A DNA stretch of 7,730 nucleotides, from the NCBI GenBank assembly GCA_018815265.1, contig JAHIYG010000005.1, positions 1 through 7,730 of the forward strand. The letters run 5' to 3'. The notes beneath the pieces were generated by a model. That model made no database searches, was not told the origin of the DNA, and saw only the letters and a list, made by a program, of their open reading frames with translations. The DNA comes from Candidatus Altarchaeota archaeon (lineage in GTDB: Archaea > Altiarchaeota > Altiarchaeia > IMC4 > SCGC-AAA252-I15). Position numbers and translations under genes: made by a program. This document shows positions 1 to 6,085 of this stretch, piece by piece. Within the stretch, counting starts at the first letter, position 1; each line of letters opens with the position of its first letter.

Positions 1-11
1 CAATCTCTTTT

Positions 12-941
12 TCATCTTGAAGCATAAACTTGGTGTGCAACTTTGATTTTAAAAAAGGAATATAAGTCTATATGGATACCATCTCTTAAAGAACATTTAT
101 CGTTACCAACAATAATGGGGATATCATCATTTGATATATTATATAACTTTGCTCTACTATGTATATAGGATAAATCAAAGTTACAGTCTGGAAAACACGC
201 ATGAAGTTCATTAAGTAGTCTGGGAAGACTTGAGCTTATGTCAATACCATAGCCACCACAGTCATCTGAGACCAAAAGGATGGAGTTGTGGGGGTGCACC
301 AGTTGGTTGATGTCATTAATGATTTGTTCATGAGTCCTTGATTTGACTGGCCCCCGTGCAAGCTTTATCCTACAATAACTGCAGTTCCATGTACAACCAC
401 TGTTTATTTCAACACATTGAGTTTTTTTCAGGTTAATAGCGTAGAAATAAGATAGAAAAATCTGAGACCTAAAAAAGACAAATCCGAAGAATTTGACTAA
501 AGGAATGAGAAAGTGCATCAATAAAGAGTACTCTCCAGCCTTCAGTAACCGGTTATATTCATTATTAATAAAATGGCCTTTATCATCTTCAAATTCGACT
601 TTGTTATTAAACAAAGTATCGAGTTGACAATAATCTGTGATTACATCGACCCTTGAACCGAAGGAGTTCATCAATTGCTTATTTATCTTGTTGAGGCATC
701 CAATAGAGATTATTTTGGCATTGCCGTTCTCAATAAATCCTTTGATAATGTTTACGCATCTTTTTTCTGCTAATTCATGGAAGCCACAAGTGTTGATTAT
801 TATATAATTTGCTACTACTGGGGCATCAACGATAGTATGGCCGTTTTCTTTCAAGTAAGTGCATATCCTACTCAAGGCTATGTGATTTTGTTTACATCCA
901 ATCTGTGCACTAACAGGGTATATCTTGTATGGGCCCTTCAT
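12..941 (-). CDS. MiaB-like radical SAM protein (methylthiotransferase-type), C-terminally truncated or frameshifted
   Basis: The 309-residue product has the two N-terminal parts of a radical SAM methylthiotransferase. An N-terminal UPF0004-type domain (about residues 5-110) carries the three cysteines expected to bind the auxiliary 4Fe-4S cluster: Cys16 in IGCKQN, Cys52 in NTCGF and Cys82 in IGCL. A radical SAM core follows with the C-x3-C-x2-C motif CTWNCSYC at Cys183, Cys187 and Cys190, then SDDCGGYGID near 225-234. The family modifies tRNA bases or ribosomal protein by methylthiolation and is usually about 420-450 residues with a C-terminal TRAM domain. Here the rest of the radical SAM barrel and TRAM are absent. 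The segment at about 138-170 is unusually hydrophobic. ATG at 941 is the only ordinary start, because an in-frame TAG lies five codons upstream. There is no good Shine-Dalgarno, but a TATA element lies about 30 nt upstream, so the transcript may be leaderless. GC is much lower than in the purine genes, suggesting transfer. The substrate is unknown, and a radical SAM enzyme other than a tRNA methylthiotransferase is possible. Confidence 0.8.
   Translation of the reverse strand: MKGPYKIYPVSAQIGCKQNHIALSRICTYLKENGHTIVDAPVVANYIIINTCGFHELAEKRCVNIIKGFIENGNAKIISIGCLNKINKQLMNSFGSRVDVITDYCQLDTLFNNKVEFEDDKGHFINNEYNRLLKAGEYSLLMHFLIPLVKFFGFVFFRSQIFLSYFYAINLKKTQCVEINSGCTWNCSYCRIKLARGPVKSRTHEQIINDINQLVHPHNSILLVSDDCGGYGIDISSSLPRLLNELHACFPDCNFDLSYIHSRAKLYNISNDDIPIIVGNDKCSLRDGIHIDLYSFFKIKVAHQVYASR
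47..61 (-). other. Candidate frameshift site in the radical SAM gene
   Basis: Read on the minus strand, a run of six T followed by four A lies 12 codons before the stop at 12-14. The +1 frame has no stop from position 61 to the window edge (20 codons), while the annotated frame stops at 12. Removing one T from the run would fuse the upstream frame to this open frame. The product is also short for its family. This fits a one-base insertion, whether a real mutation or a sequencing error. It could be chance, because the open stretch is short. Confidence 0.35.
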
Positions 942-966
942 GATACCACAATTAATCTAAAGACAT

Positions 967-975
967 GTTTATAAC
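967..975. promoter_or_regulatory. Shared TATA-like element of the divergent rSAM/purS promoters
   Basis: The sequence GTTTATAAC is close to symmetric and reads as a TATA box on both strands. On the minus strand it sits about 30 nt from the radical SAM ATG at 941, fitting a leaderless transcript. On the plus strand it sits about 39 nt from the purS ATG at 1010, fitting a leader of roughly 10-15 nt that includes the Shine-Dalgarno. This is based on position and base composition only. Confidence 0.5.
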
Positions 976-994
976 TTCCTTATCCTAATGGTTT

Positions 995-1004
995 CACCTA
1001 GGTG
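995..1004. repeat. Perfect 10-bp palindrome at the purS transcription/translation start
   Basis: CACCTAGGTG is self-complementary. It lies between the TATA element and the purS ATG and overlaps the Shine-Dalgarno sequence GGTGG (1001-1005). It is flanked by two direct copies of TGGTTTCA, at 989-996 and 1003-1010. Its place near the predicted transcription start suits a repressor operator for the purine operon. With no loop it is unlikely to form a stable RNA hairpin alone. The operator role is inference. Confidence 0.35.
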
Positions 1005-1005
1005 G
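1001..1005 (+). promoter_or_regulatory. purS ribosome binding site
   Basis: GGTGG lies five bases before the ATG at 1010. The same GGTGGTTT string precedes the purL GTG start, which supports both start choices. An in-frame TAA at 986-988 with no other start codon in between makes ATG 1010 the only candidate. Confidence 0.7.
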
Positions 1006-1009
1006 TTTC

Positions 1010-1255
1010 ATGAGTGATTTTGTCTTGGAGGTTCGTGTCGAGTTGAAGAAGGGGGCATTGGATGCTGAAGGTGAGACCGTCGCAAAGAGCCTGAACCTTT
1101 TGGGCTACAAGGTGAAAAAGGTAGACACATTAAAGGTATACAGGATAACTGTCGACGCGAAAGACGAGGAAAGCGCTGTCAAAACCGTCTCTGAAGCAAG
1201 CAAACGCCTGCTAGCTAACCCGGTCATACAGGACTTTGAAGTAACGGTGGTTTAG
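1010..1255 (+). CDS. purS: Phosphoribosylformylglycinamidine (FGAM) synthase, PurS subunit
   Basis: This is the 81-residue small subunit of FGAM synthase. PurS dimers bridge the catalytic PurL and the glutaminase PurQ and are thought to help pass ammonia between them, for ATP-dependent conversion of FGAR to FGAM in de novo purine synthesis. The whole length matches the PurS fold. An N-terminal strand (VLEVRVELKKGALDAEG) is followed by the segment SLNLLGYKVKKVDTLKVYRI (about 27-46), a helix with several alanines and lysines, and the ending NPVIQDFEVTVV. Length is typical of the family. It is the first gene of the operon, has a clear Shine-Dalgarno, and ends one base before the purL start. Function is assigned from family resemblance and the classic purS-purL-purQ order. 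Confidence 0.95.
   Translation: MSDFVLEVRVELKKGALDAEGETVAKSLNLLGYKVKKVDTLKVYRITVDAKDEESAVKTVSEASKRLLANPVIQDFEVTVV
1246..1250 (+). promoter_or_regulatory. purL ribosome binding site deciding a GTG start
   Basis: GGTGG within the last codons of purS lies six bases before GTG 1257. It repeats the arrangement seen before purS and favours GTG 1257 over the next in-frame ATG 39 nt downstream (1296). Confidence 0.65.
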
Positions 1256-1256
1256 A

Positions 1257-3566
1257 GTGTATAACAAGTTAGCAGATAACGTCTACGAGGTAGAGATGCT
1301 CAAAGCCTCAGACGATGAGTTGTCTCAGCTCAGCAAGGATAGGAGCCTTGGTCTGTCGATTGATGAGATGAAATCAATCAGGGACTACTTCAAAAAAGAG
1401 GGTAGAAACCCTGTTGACGTCGAGTTGGAGGCTTTCGCGCAAAGCTGGAGCGAACACTGCTGCTACAAGTCAAGCAAAAACATTTTAAAAGACACAATAT
1501 TCGCGATAAAAAGCCCTGATGTCATCTGCGCAATATCAGAGGATGCTGCAGTCGTAGACTTCGAAGGAGAATACGCGTATGTGGTGAAGATTGAGTCCCA
1601 CAACCACCCTTCAGCCCTTGACCCATACGGCGGAGCCGCAACTGGGGTAGGGGGCGTTTTAAGAGATATTGTGTGTATGGGGGCGCAACCCATTGCATTG
1701 GTTGACCAGTTATTTTTCGGCCCGCTTAATCTGCCTGAAAAGGAGCTGCCTAAGGGAGTCAAACACCCGCGCTACCTATTCAATGGAGTGGTTTCTGGGA
1801 TTGCAGACTACGGAAACAGGGTGGGCATCCCGACTGTCGCAGGGCAGGTCTCATTTGACAAAAGCTACATTGGAAACTGCCTAGTCAACGCAGGGTGCAT
1901 TGGGATGGTGAAAAAGGACAAAGTCGTGCACTCAAGAGTCGGAGGCCCCGGCGACATGTATATATTGGCTGGCGGCAAAACAGGAAGGGACGGAATACAC
2001 GGCGTCACATTCGCAAGCCAGGAACTGCACGATAAATCAGAGGACAAAGACAGGGCGGCAGTGCAGCTTGGATATGCCATAATGAAGGAGCCATTGATGC
2101 ATGCATGCCTTGAAGCAAACGAAAAGGGACTGCTGACTGGATTGAAAGATTTCGGCGGCGGAGGATTGTCGTGCGTCTCATCTGAGATGGCTCATGCCGC
2201 AGGATGCGGCGCAACCATATACTTGGACAAGATACCACTTAAGGAACCGGACGTCTCCCCATGGGAGATATGGGTCAGCGAGTCGCAGGAGAGGATGATG
2301 CTCTCAGTCAAAAAGGAAGATGTCGACAAAGTCCTGGAAATATTTTCATTCTGGGATGTCTTAGCAACAGTAGTGGGAGAAGTAGACGACAGCCTAAGGA
2401 TAAAGGCTACATACAAGGGCGTGAAAGTCTTGGATCTGGATTTGGAGATGATAATAGCAGGCGTCTGCTACAACAGGGAGAAAAAAATAATTGAGAAAAA
2501 AGACACAAAAACCGAATTCAAGATGCCTGAACTCACAGAAACATGCAAGAAAATGCTGGCTTTAGAAAATATAGCAAGCAAGGAAGGTGTTGTGAGAAGA
2601 TACGACCATGAAGTCAGGGCTGCGACAGTCATTAAGCCGATGCAGGGGAAGGTCAACACACAAACACACGGGGACGCCACAGTGCTTAAACCGTTGGATA
2701 AATCATACAGGGGATTGGCTGTATCATGCGACGTGAATCCGACACTCTGCAGGGAGTCACCATACTGGGGCGCTGCATCAGCTGTCGATGAGGCAATACG
2801 AAATCTCGCAGCAATCAACGCAAAAGCGCATTCGATAGTTGACTGCCTAAACTTCGCAAACCCGGAAAAGCCAGAGAGACTCGGCGACTTCAAGCAGGCT
2901 GTCGAAGGAATGCATTTTGTCGCAAAGGCTGGTGGGATACCGTTTGTTTCTGGAAATGTGAGCCTTTACAACGAATCAAATCTGGGCCCTATTGCGCCGA
3001 CGCCGACGCTCATGACCTTGGGCATTGCCAAGGACGTGAGGAAATGCGTGACATCAGACTTCAAGGTTGGGGGAAACACAATATATTTGATAGGTGAGAC
3101 AAAGGAGGAACTGCGAGGCAGCCAGTACCAGGTGCTTTCCAGATTCGATGGAGGCATAATACCCAAGGTTAACCCGGAAAAGACATTGGAGGACGCCGCA
3201 AAACTCATGTCTGCAATGGATGAGGGACTGGTTAGTGCATGCCATGACCTCTCAGAGGGGGGAGTATATGTCGCATTGGCTGAAATGTGCTTCGGAGGAG
3301 ATTTAGGTGCGGAAGTTGACTTGGCAGAGCTGGGCAGTCTTAGGACGGACGTTAAACTATTTTCTGAATCAAACGGCCGCTGGCTCGTGGAAGTCAAAAA
3401 AGGAATGGATGAAAAATTCAATTCCATAGTCAACGCGCGAAAGATAGGAAAGGTCATGGAAAATGGGAAAATCAAAATCACAGACAACAGCGAAAAAATT
3501 GAATTAGATGTCGCCGAACTCAAGGACATGTGGGATGGCGGGGTAGTCAGGGAGGTGCCGAAGTGA
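1257..3566 (+). CDS. purL: Phosphoribosylformylglycinamidine (FGAM) synthase, small-type PurL catalytic subunit
   Basis: The 769-residue catalytic subunit uses ATP and ammonia from PurQ to amidate FGAR to FGAM in the cytoplasm. It has the two tandem AIR-synthase-like halves of the family. Visible motifs are SWSEHCCYKSSK at 63-74 (His67 is the family's conserved active-site histidine), KIESHNHPSA at 111-120 followed by PYGGAATGVGG, GKTGRDGIHG at 240-249, the glycine-rich DFGGGGLS at 298-305, and SESQERMML at 341-349. The second half shows SGNVSLYNES at 565-574, HDLSEGGVYVALAEM at 663-677 and SESNGRWLVEV at 703-713. It lacks the fused glutaminase domain of the roughly 1300-residue large PurL, as expected with separate purS and purQ. 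Length fits small PurL proteins. It starts at GTG one base after purS and shares GTGA with purQ, so the three are probably translationally coupled. Confidence 0.97.
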   Translation: MYNKLADNVYEVEMLKASDDELSQLSKDRSLGLSIDEMKSIRDYFKKEGRNPVDVELEAFAQSWSEHCCYKSSKNILKDTIFAIKSPDVICAISEDAAVVDFEGEYAYVVKIESHNHPSALDPYGGAATGVGGVLRDIVCMGAQPIALVDQLFFGPLNLPEKELPKGVKHPRYLFNGVVSGIADYGNRVGIPTVAGQVSFDKSYIGNCLVNAGCIGMVKKDKVVHSRVGGPGDMYILAGGKTGRDGIHGVTFASQELHDKSEDKDRAAVQLGYAIMKEPLMHACLEANEKGLLTGLKDFGGGGLSCVSSEMAHAAGCGATIYLDKIPLKEPDVSPWEIWVSESQERMMLSVKKEDVDKVLEIFSFWDVLATVVGEVDDSLRIKATYKGVKVLDLDLEMIIAGVCYNREKKIIEKKDTKTEFKMPELTETCKKMLALENIASKEGVVRRYDHEVRAATVIKPMQGKVNTQTHGDATVLKPLDKSYRGLAVSCDVNPTLCRESPYWGAASAVDEAIRNLAAINAKAHSIVDCLNFANPEKPERLGDFKQAVEGMHFVAKAGGIPFVSGNVSLYNESNLGPIAPTPTLMTLGIAKDVRKCVTSDFKVGGNTIYLIGETKEELRGSQYQVLSRFDGGIIPKVNPEKTLEDAAKLMSAMDEGLVSACHDLSEGGVYVALAEMCFGGDLGAEVDLAELGSLRTDVKLFSESNGRWLVEVKKGMDEKFNSIVNARKIGKVMENGKIKITDNSEKIELDVAELKDMWDGGVVREVPK
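3550..3556 (+). promoter_or_regulatory. purQ ribosome binding site
   Basis: GGAGGTG inside the end of purL precedes GTG 3563 by six bases. This strong site favours GTG 3563 over an in-frame ATG at 3530, which would add 11 residues before the conserved start VKACILLIEG. Confidence 0.8.
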
Positions 3567-4360
3567 AGGCGTGCATTCTTTTGATTGAGGGGACAAACTG
3601 CGAAGACGACGCCCTGGCTGCGTTCAAGAAGGTCGGCTTCGACGCTGAGAAAGTACATCTGAAACAGCTGACTAAGGACTGTGTAAAGGAAAGACACAGA
3701 ACACTCAGCGACTACGACATACTGTTTCTGCCAGGTGGGTGGAGTGCAGGAGACTACATACGGGCTGGGGCAATATTTGCAGCACGTATGAAAAGCAGGC
3801 TTGGAGGAGAACTTTCAGAGTATGTCGACGATGGGAAGCTTGTGATGGGGGTCTGCAACGGATTCCAGATACTTGTTGAAGCTGGATTGCTTCCTGGCTT
3901 TGACGGGATAAGCGAATACCCTGAGGCGGTGTTGGCTATAAACGCAAACGGTAGATTCCAGTGTCGGCCGACCTACATCAGACACGACAACCTATGCCAG
4001 CTGACGAAATCCATGTCTCTTGGAAATGTTATGCAGGTTCCTGTGGCACATGCGGAAGGCAGACTGAACTTCGGAGACGCAAATGATGAGGCTTTGGAGA
4101 AATTGGAAAAAAACAGGCAAGTGATTTTCAGGTACTGCATGCCAGACGGCAAAGACGCAGATGGAGTTTTCCCGTGGAATCCGAACGGCGCAGTAGATGA
4201 CATTGCTGGAATAAGCAACCCACACGGCAACATACTAGGTATGATGCCCCATCCCGAGCGAGTTATTGAACCAACTCAACACGTCGACTGGACGAGAAAA
4301 AAATACAAAGAAGGGGATGGACTGCAGTTTTTCAAAAGTATACTGGAGCAGGTAAGGTGA
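3563..4360 (+). CDS. purQ: Phosphoribosylformylglycinamidine (FGAM) synthase, PurQ glutaminase subunit
   Basis: The 265-residue product is a class I glutamine amidotransferase that hydrolyses glutamine and hands ammonia to PurL. With the GTG start it begins MKACILLIEGTNCEDD, the usual PurQ opening. The catalytic triad is visible: nucleophile Cys98 in MGVCNGFQ, and His230 and Glu232 in MMPHPERV. The oxyanion region LPGGWSAGDY spans about 56-65 and the family motif HAEGR is at 163-167. Length is near the upper end for PurQ but ordinary for archaeal forms. The start overlaps the purL stop as GTGA. The end overlaps the next gene by another GTGA, placing a cysteine-rich protein in the same operon. 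Identification is firm. Confidence 0.96.
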   Translation: MKACILLIEGTNCEDDALAAFKKVGFDAEKVHLKQLTKDCVKERHRTLSDYDILFLPGGWSAGDYIRAGAIFAARMKSRLGGELSEYVDDGKLVMGVCNGFQILVEAGLLPGFDGISEYPEAVLAINANGRFQCRPTYIRHDNLCQLTKSMSLGNVMQVPVAHAEGRLNFGDANDEALEKLEKNRQVIFRYCMPDGKDADGVFPWNPNGAVDDIAGISNPHGNILGMMPHPERVIEPTQHVDWTRKKYKEGDGLQFFKSILEQVR

Positions 4361-4593
4361 AAATAGGAGTGTGCGGGATAGCATGTGAAGTCTGTCCCAA
4401 AATGGTTTCCAGAACATGCCCAAACCATGAGACTGGATGCATACCAAGGGAAAACAAATTCTGCAAAATATGCTCCTGCGCACACACTAAGGGAGTCAGA
4501 TACTGTTTTGAATGCAGTGAATTCCCATGTGAAGCAACAAAGGAAGGGCCGATAAGCTTTGGATTCTGCCAGTACCTAACAGGAAAGGCGTAA
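4357..4593 (+). CDS. DUF3795-like cysteine-rich protein, probably metal-binding
   Basis: This 78-residue protein has 12 cysteines (residues 6, 10, 13, 21, 28, 36, 39, 41, 50, 53, 58 and 71). The spacing CGIACEVCP, then C-x2-C-x-C, then YCFECSEFPC, matches my recollection of the DUF3795 family of small putative zinc- or cluster-binding proteins. The function of that family is unknown. The protein has no signal peptide or membrane helix, so it should be cytoplasmic. The GTG start overlaps the purQ stop (GTGA), with GGAG about eight bases upstream, so translation is probably coupled to purQ. The gene ends five bases from the end of the convergent gene. A role in purine synthesis is not implied by the sequence; co-transcription is the only link. 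Confidence 0.83.
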   Translation: MKIGVCGIACEVCPKMVSRTCPNHETGCIPRENKFCKICSCAHTKGVRYCFECSEFPCEATKEGPISFGFCQYLTGKA

Positions 4594-4598
4594 ACCAT

Positions 4599-5048
4599 CT
4601 ACTCTGGCATCTTTGATGAGTAGGTCAGGTTATGTATTTTTGTGTCGAATCCGCATTCTTCATAGCATTTGAAGGTGGCGTTTGAGTAGATTAACCCAAG
4701 TTTCAGGATAGCACTGAATTCATCCCCTTCTTTAGCCAAAAAAACTCCTTTTTTAGTCTGTAATATGCAAGGACCATCATCGCAGGATACATTAAGCACT
4801 TCAGGAGAATAACATTCCACATTGCAGGTTGGGCACTTCTGAAGGCACAGGTCATAGAAGAACACCTTGTGCGCTCCATTGAAGCTCACATGCGTTTCTG
4901 CACCAGAGAGTAGGTGCATAAATATGCGCTCTGGGGCTGTTGCGCCAAAAATGAAGAAGCCGCCAGACAAGACAGCCAATACACCAAGTAGCAGGTGTAT
5001 GCCAAATACTAAAGCAATGATTTTTAGTCCGACCTTGTATTCCATCAT
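4599..5048 (-). CDS. Hypothetical membrane-anchored protein with eight cysteines in an extracytoplasmic domain
   Basis: I do not recognise the family of this 149-residue protein. A hydrophobic segment at about residues 8-36, after a short start with two lysines, looks like a signal anchor or uncleaved signal peptide. The remaining part, of about 110 residues, would lie outside the cell. It has cysteines at 68, 72, 75, 79, 89, 94, 128 and 132, including the cluster LCLQKCPTCNVEC. Paired disulfides or a metal site are both possible. Two adjacent ATG codons could start it. The first (5046-5048) overlaps the PCNA stop as ATGA, so the two genes are probably co-transcribed and coupled. No strong Shine-Dalgarno is visible. 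Functional linkage to PCNA is doubtful. Confidence 0.72.
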   Translation of the reverse strand: MMEYKVGLKIIALVFGIHLLLGVLAVLSGGFFIFGATAPERIFMHLLSGAETHVSFNGAHKVFFYDLCLQKCPTCNVECYSPEVLNVSCDDGPCILQTKKGVFLAKEGDEFSAILKLGLIYSNATFKCYEECGFDTKIHNLTYSSKMPE

Positions 5049-5779
5049 CCTGTCTCGATTCTAGGAGCCAAAAAGTAGACTACACGCCCTTCGCCGATTG
5101 AATACTCGACCTTGAGGGGTGCGTCAGTGCGCAGATAAAGCGAAACAACAGACGGAATCTCAGCAGCCTTGATGATGTTGTTTAGGTACTCAAGCGAGAA
5201 GACCGCGCGCGAGGGTGAATCTACCTTCACACTCAAAAGCTTGTCCTTTGGAAAGTCGATTTCAACAGACCCCGTGTCTCCGTCGCTTTTAACACTCAAA
5301 CTCTCCTCAGCTTTCAAAGCAACATGGTTGCTTATCAATTCAGCATCCTTTAACGCCTCCTTTATGATGTTTGGCGAAATCTTTATCTCAGACGTGAACT
5401 CAATCTTCGGCTCCCTCGGAGGATTGCTTGTTGAGTCTATGATTGCTGTTGTAAACTCACGCCTCGTCTCCCCCCGAAAGACCATCTTCAACCTGTTATT
5501 GTCTATTGAAAAGTCTATCTTGTCCTCTGGCTTGCTCCTTTTCGTTATCTTGTTCAACTCTGAAAAGTCAACACCAACTGAAATAGGGTTTTGACAGGTA
5601 AACTTTTCAAACGCCGTCGACGGCAGGTGAAAGTCAACCAACGCAATCTGACTGGGGTCCATCGCCCGAAGCTTCATTCCAGAGCCGTCAATCTGAAAGG
5701 TACCCTCGTCAATTAACGCAGCAATAGCCTCTATGCTGCTTTTCCAGCTCTTCGTATCATTTACGGTCGCTTCAAACAT
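5045..5779 (-). CDS. pcn: DNA polymerase sliding clamp, PCNA
   Basis: With the ATG at 5779 the product has 244 residues, the normal length for PCNA. PCNA forms a ring of three subunits around DNA and tethers the replicative polymerase, FEN1, ligase and other PIP-box proteins. The first-domain signature GSGMKLRAMDPSQIALVDF spans 32-50 and is followed by HLP. The interdomain connector region is near 115-130, and the tail LAPRIETG (237-244) is the classic C-terminal strand that helps bind partners. An upstream in-frame TTG at 5797 would add six unconserved residues, so ATG 5779 is preferred because it gives the usual MFEATV start. There is no good Shine-Dalgarno, and a TATA-like element 25-30 nt upstream suggests a leaderless transcript. 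The downstream gene overlaps its stop by ATGA. Confidence 0.97.
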   Translation of the reverse strand: MFEATVNDTKSWKSSIEAIAALIDEGTFQIDGSGMKLRAMDPSQIALVDFHLPSTAFEKFTCQNPISVGVDFSELNKITKRSKPEDKIDFSIDNNRLKMVFRGETRREFTTAIIDSTSNPPREPKIEFTSEIKISPNIIKEALKDAELISNHVALKAEESLSVKSDGDTGSVEIDFPKDKLLSVKVDSPSRAVFSLEYLNNIIKAAEIPSVVSLYLRTDAPLKVEYSIGEGRVVYFLAPRIETG

Positions 5780-5802
5780 ACACTTACTATTACACAAAAG
5801 GG

Positions 5803-5810
5803 ATTAAAAA
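5803..5810 (-). promoter_or_regulatory. PCNA TATA-like element
   Basis: On the minus strand TTTTTAAT is centred about 28 nt from the PCNA ATG at 5779. That spacing puts transcription start at or just before the start codon. Based on position and composition only. Confidence 0.5.
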
Positions 5811-5824
5811 TGCAAGAAAGAATG

Positions 5825-5833
5825 TTATTAATC
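5825..5833 (+). promoter_or_regulatory. Possible TATA-like element for the small membrane gene
   Basis: TTATTAATC is centred about 35 nt before ATG 5864, in the 84-nt gap between the divergent PCNA gene and this gene. It would give a leader of fewer than ten bases. No Shine-Dalgarno precedes the ATG. Confidence 0.35.
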
Positions 5834-5863
5834 AATGTGGGCCAAATAATAGCTTAGTCTTAA

Positions 5864-6055
5864 ATGCCAGTAAAAAAGACAATAAAAGGGAAAAAACCAA
5901 ATATTTTCCTGCTGGTTATTCTATTTTTTGTGTTGCCATTATCTCTTTACATAACCGACGTAATCGTGGATGAATTTATAGTCGCTTCGCAAATGGGGTT
6001 TGGAGCAGTGACCATAATATTATTCTCTGCCAACATGAGAAAATCATATTTTTAA
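5864..6055 (+). CDS. 63-residue two-helix membrane microprotein, paralogue of the LonB transmembrane hairpin
   Basis: The product is a basic N-terminus with six lysines in residues 1-11, a hydrophobic helix at about 13-31, a short acidic turn (TDVIVDEF), a second helix at about 38-57 and a basic end (MRKSYF). The positive charges put both ends in the cytoplasm. Residues 12-59 align without a gap to LonB residues 138-185, encoded just downstream, with 24 of 48 identities, including PNI at the start, LFF, LPL, LY, FG and NMR at the end. The start is fixed: a TAA stop lies immediately before ATG 5864 in frame. No AAA+ or protease sequence accompanies it. GC is lower than in lonB. It may be a LonB partner or modulator in the membrane. 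Alternatively it is a remnant of an old partial duplication, but its intact frame and protein-level conservation argue for function. Confidence 0.85.
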   Translation: MPVKKTIKGKKPNIFLLVILFFVLPLSLYITDVIVDEFIVASQMGFGAVTIILFSANMRKSYF

Positions 6056-6067
6056 GCGTTTATTGCA

Positions 6068-6079
6068 TAGGTTAACCTA
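6068..6079. repeat. Perfect 12-bp palindrome before lonB
   Basis: TAGGTTAACCTA is fully self-complementary and ends six bases before the lonB ATG. AT-rich TATA-like stretches lie upstream at 6046-6056 and 6058-6065. It could be an operator controlling lonB separately from the small gene upstream, or a chance palindrome. No good Shine-Dalgarno for lonB is seen besides a GAG touching the ATG. Confidence 0.35.
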
Positions 6080-6085
6080 CTTGAG

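Noticed and set aside
47..56. Programmed -1 frameshift at the T6A4 run in the radical SAM gene
   Set aside because: A -1 slip leads straight into a stop (TAA); only a +1 shift or a base loss opens the other frame, which does not fit the usual -1 slippery mechanism.
988..1017. Nine-codon upstream ORF (ATG 988 to TGA 1017) overlapping the purS start
   Set aside because: No ribosome binding site is seen before it, and the predicted transcription start lies at or after its ATG; most likely chance.
3530..3562. Longer purQ start at ATG 3530
   Set aside because: It adds 11 residues not typical of PurQ and lacks a Shine-Dalgarno; GTG 3563 has a strong one and gives the conserved N-terminus.
2966..3697. 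Long minus-strand open frame (243 codons) opposite purL
   Set aside because: It is a shadow of the purL coding frame, low in complexity and rich in Ser/Pro, with no recognisable domain.
5169..5594. Plus-strand open frame opposite PCNA
   Set aside because: It is an antisense shadow of the PCNA gene; the PCNA motifs on the minus strand are unambiguous.
5780..5797. PCNA start at TTG 5797
   Set aside because: The six extra residues are not PCNA-like; ATG 5779 gives the standard start and sits at the right distance from the TATA-like element.
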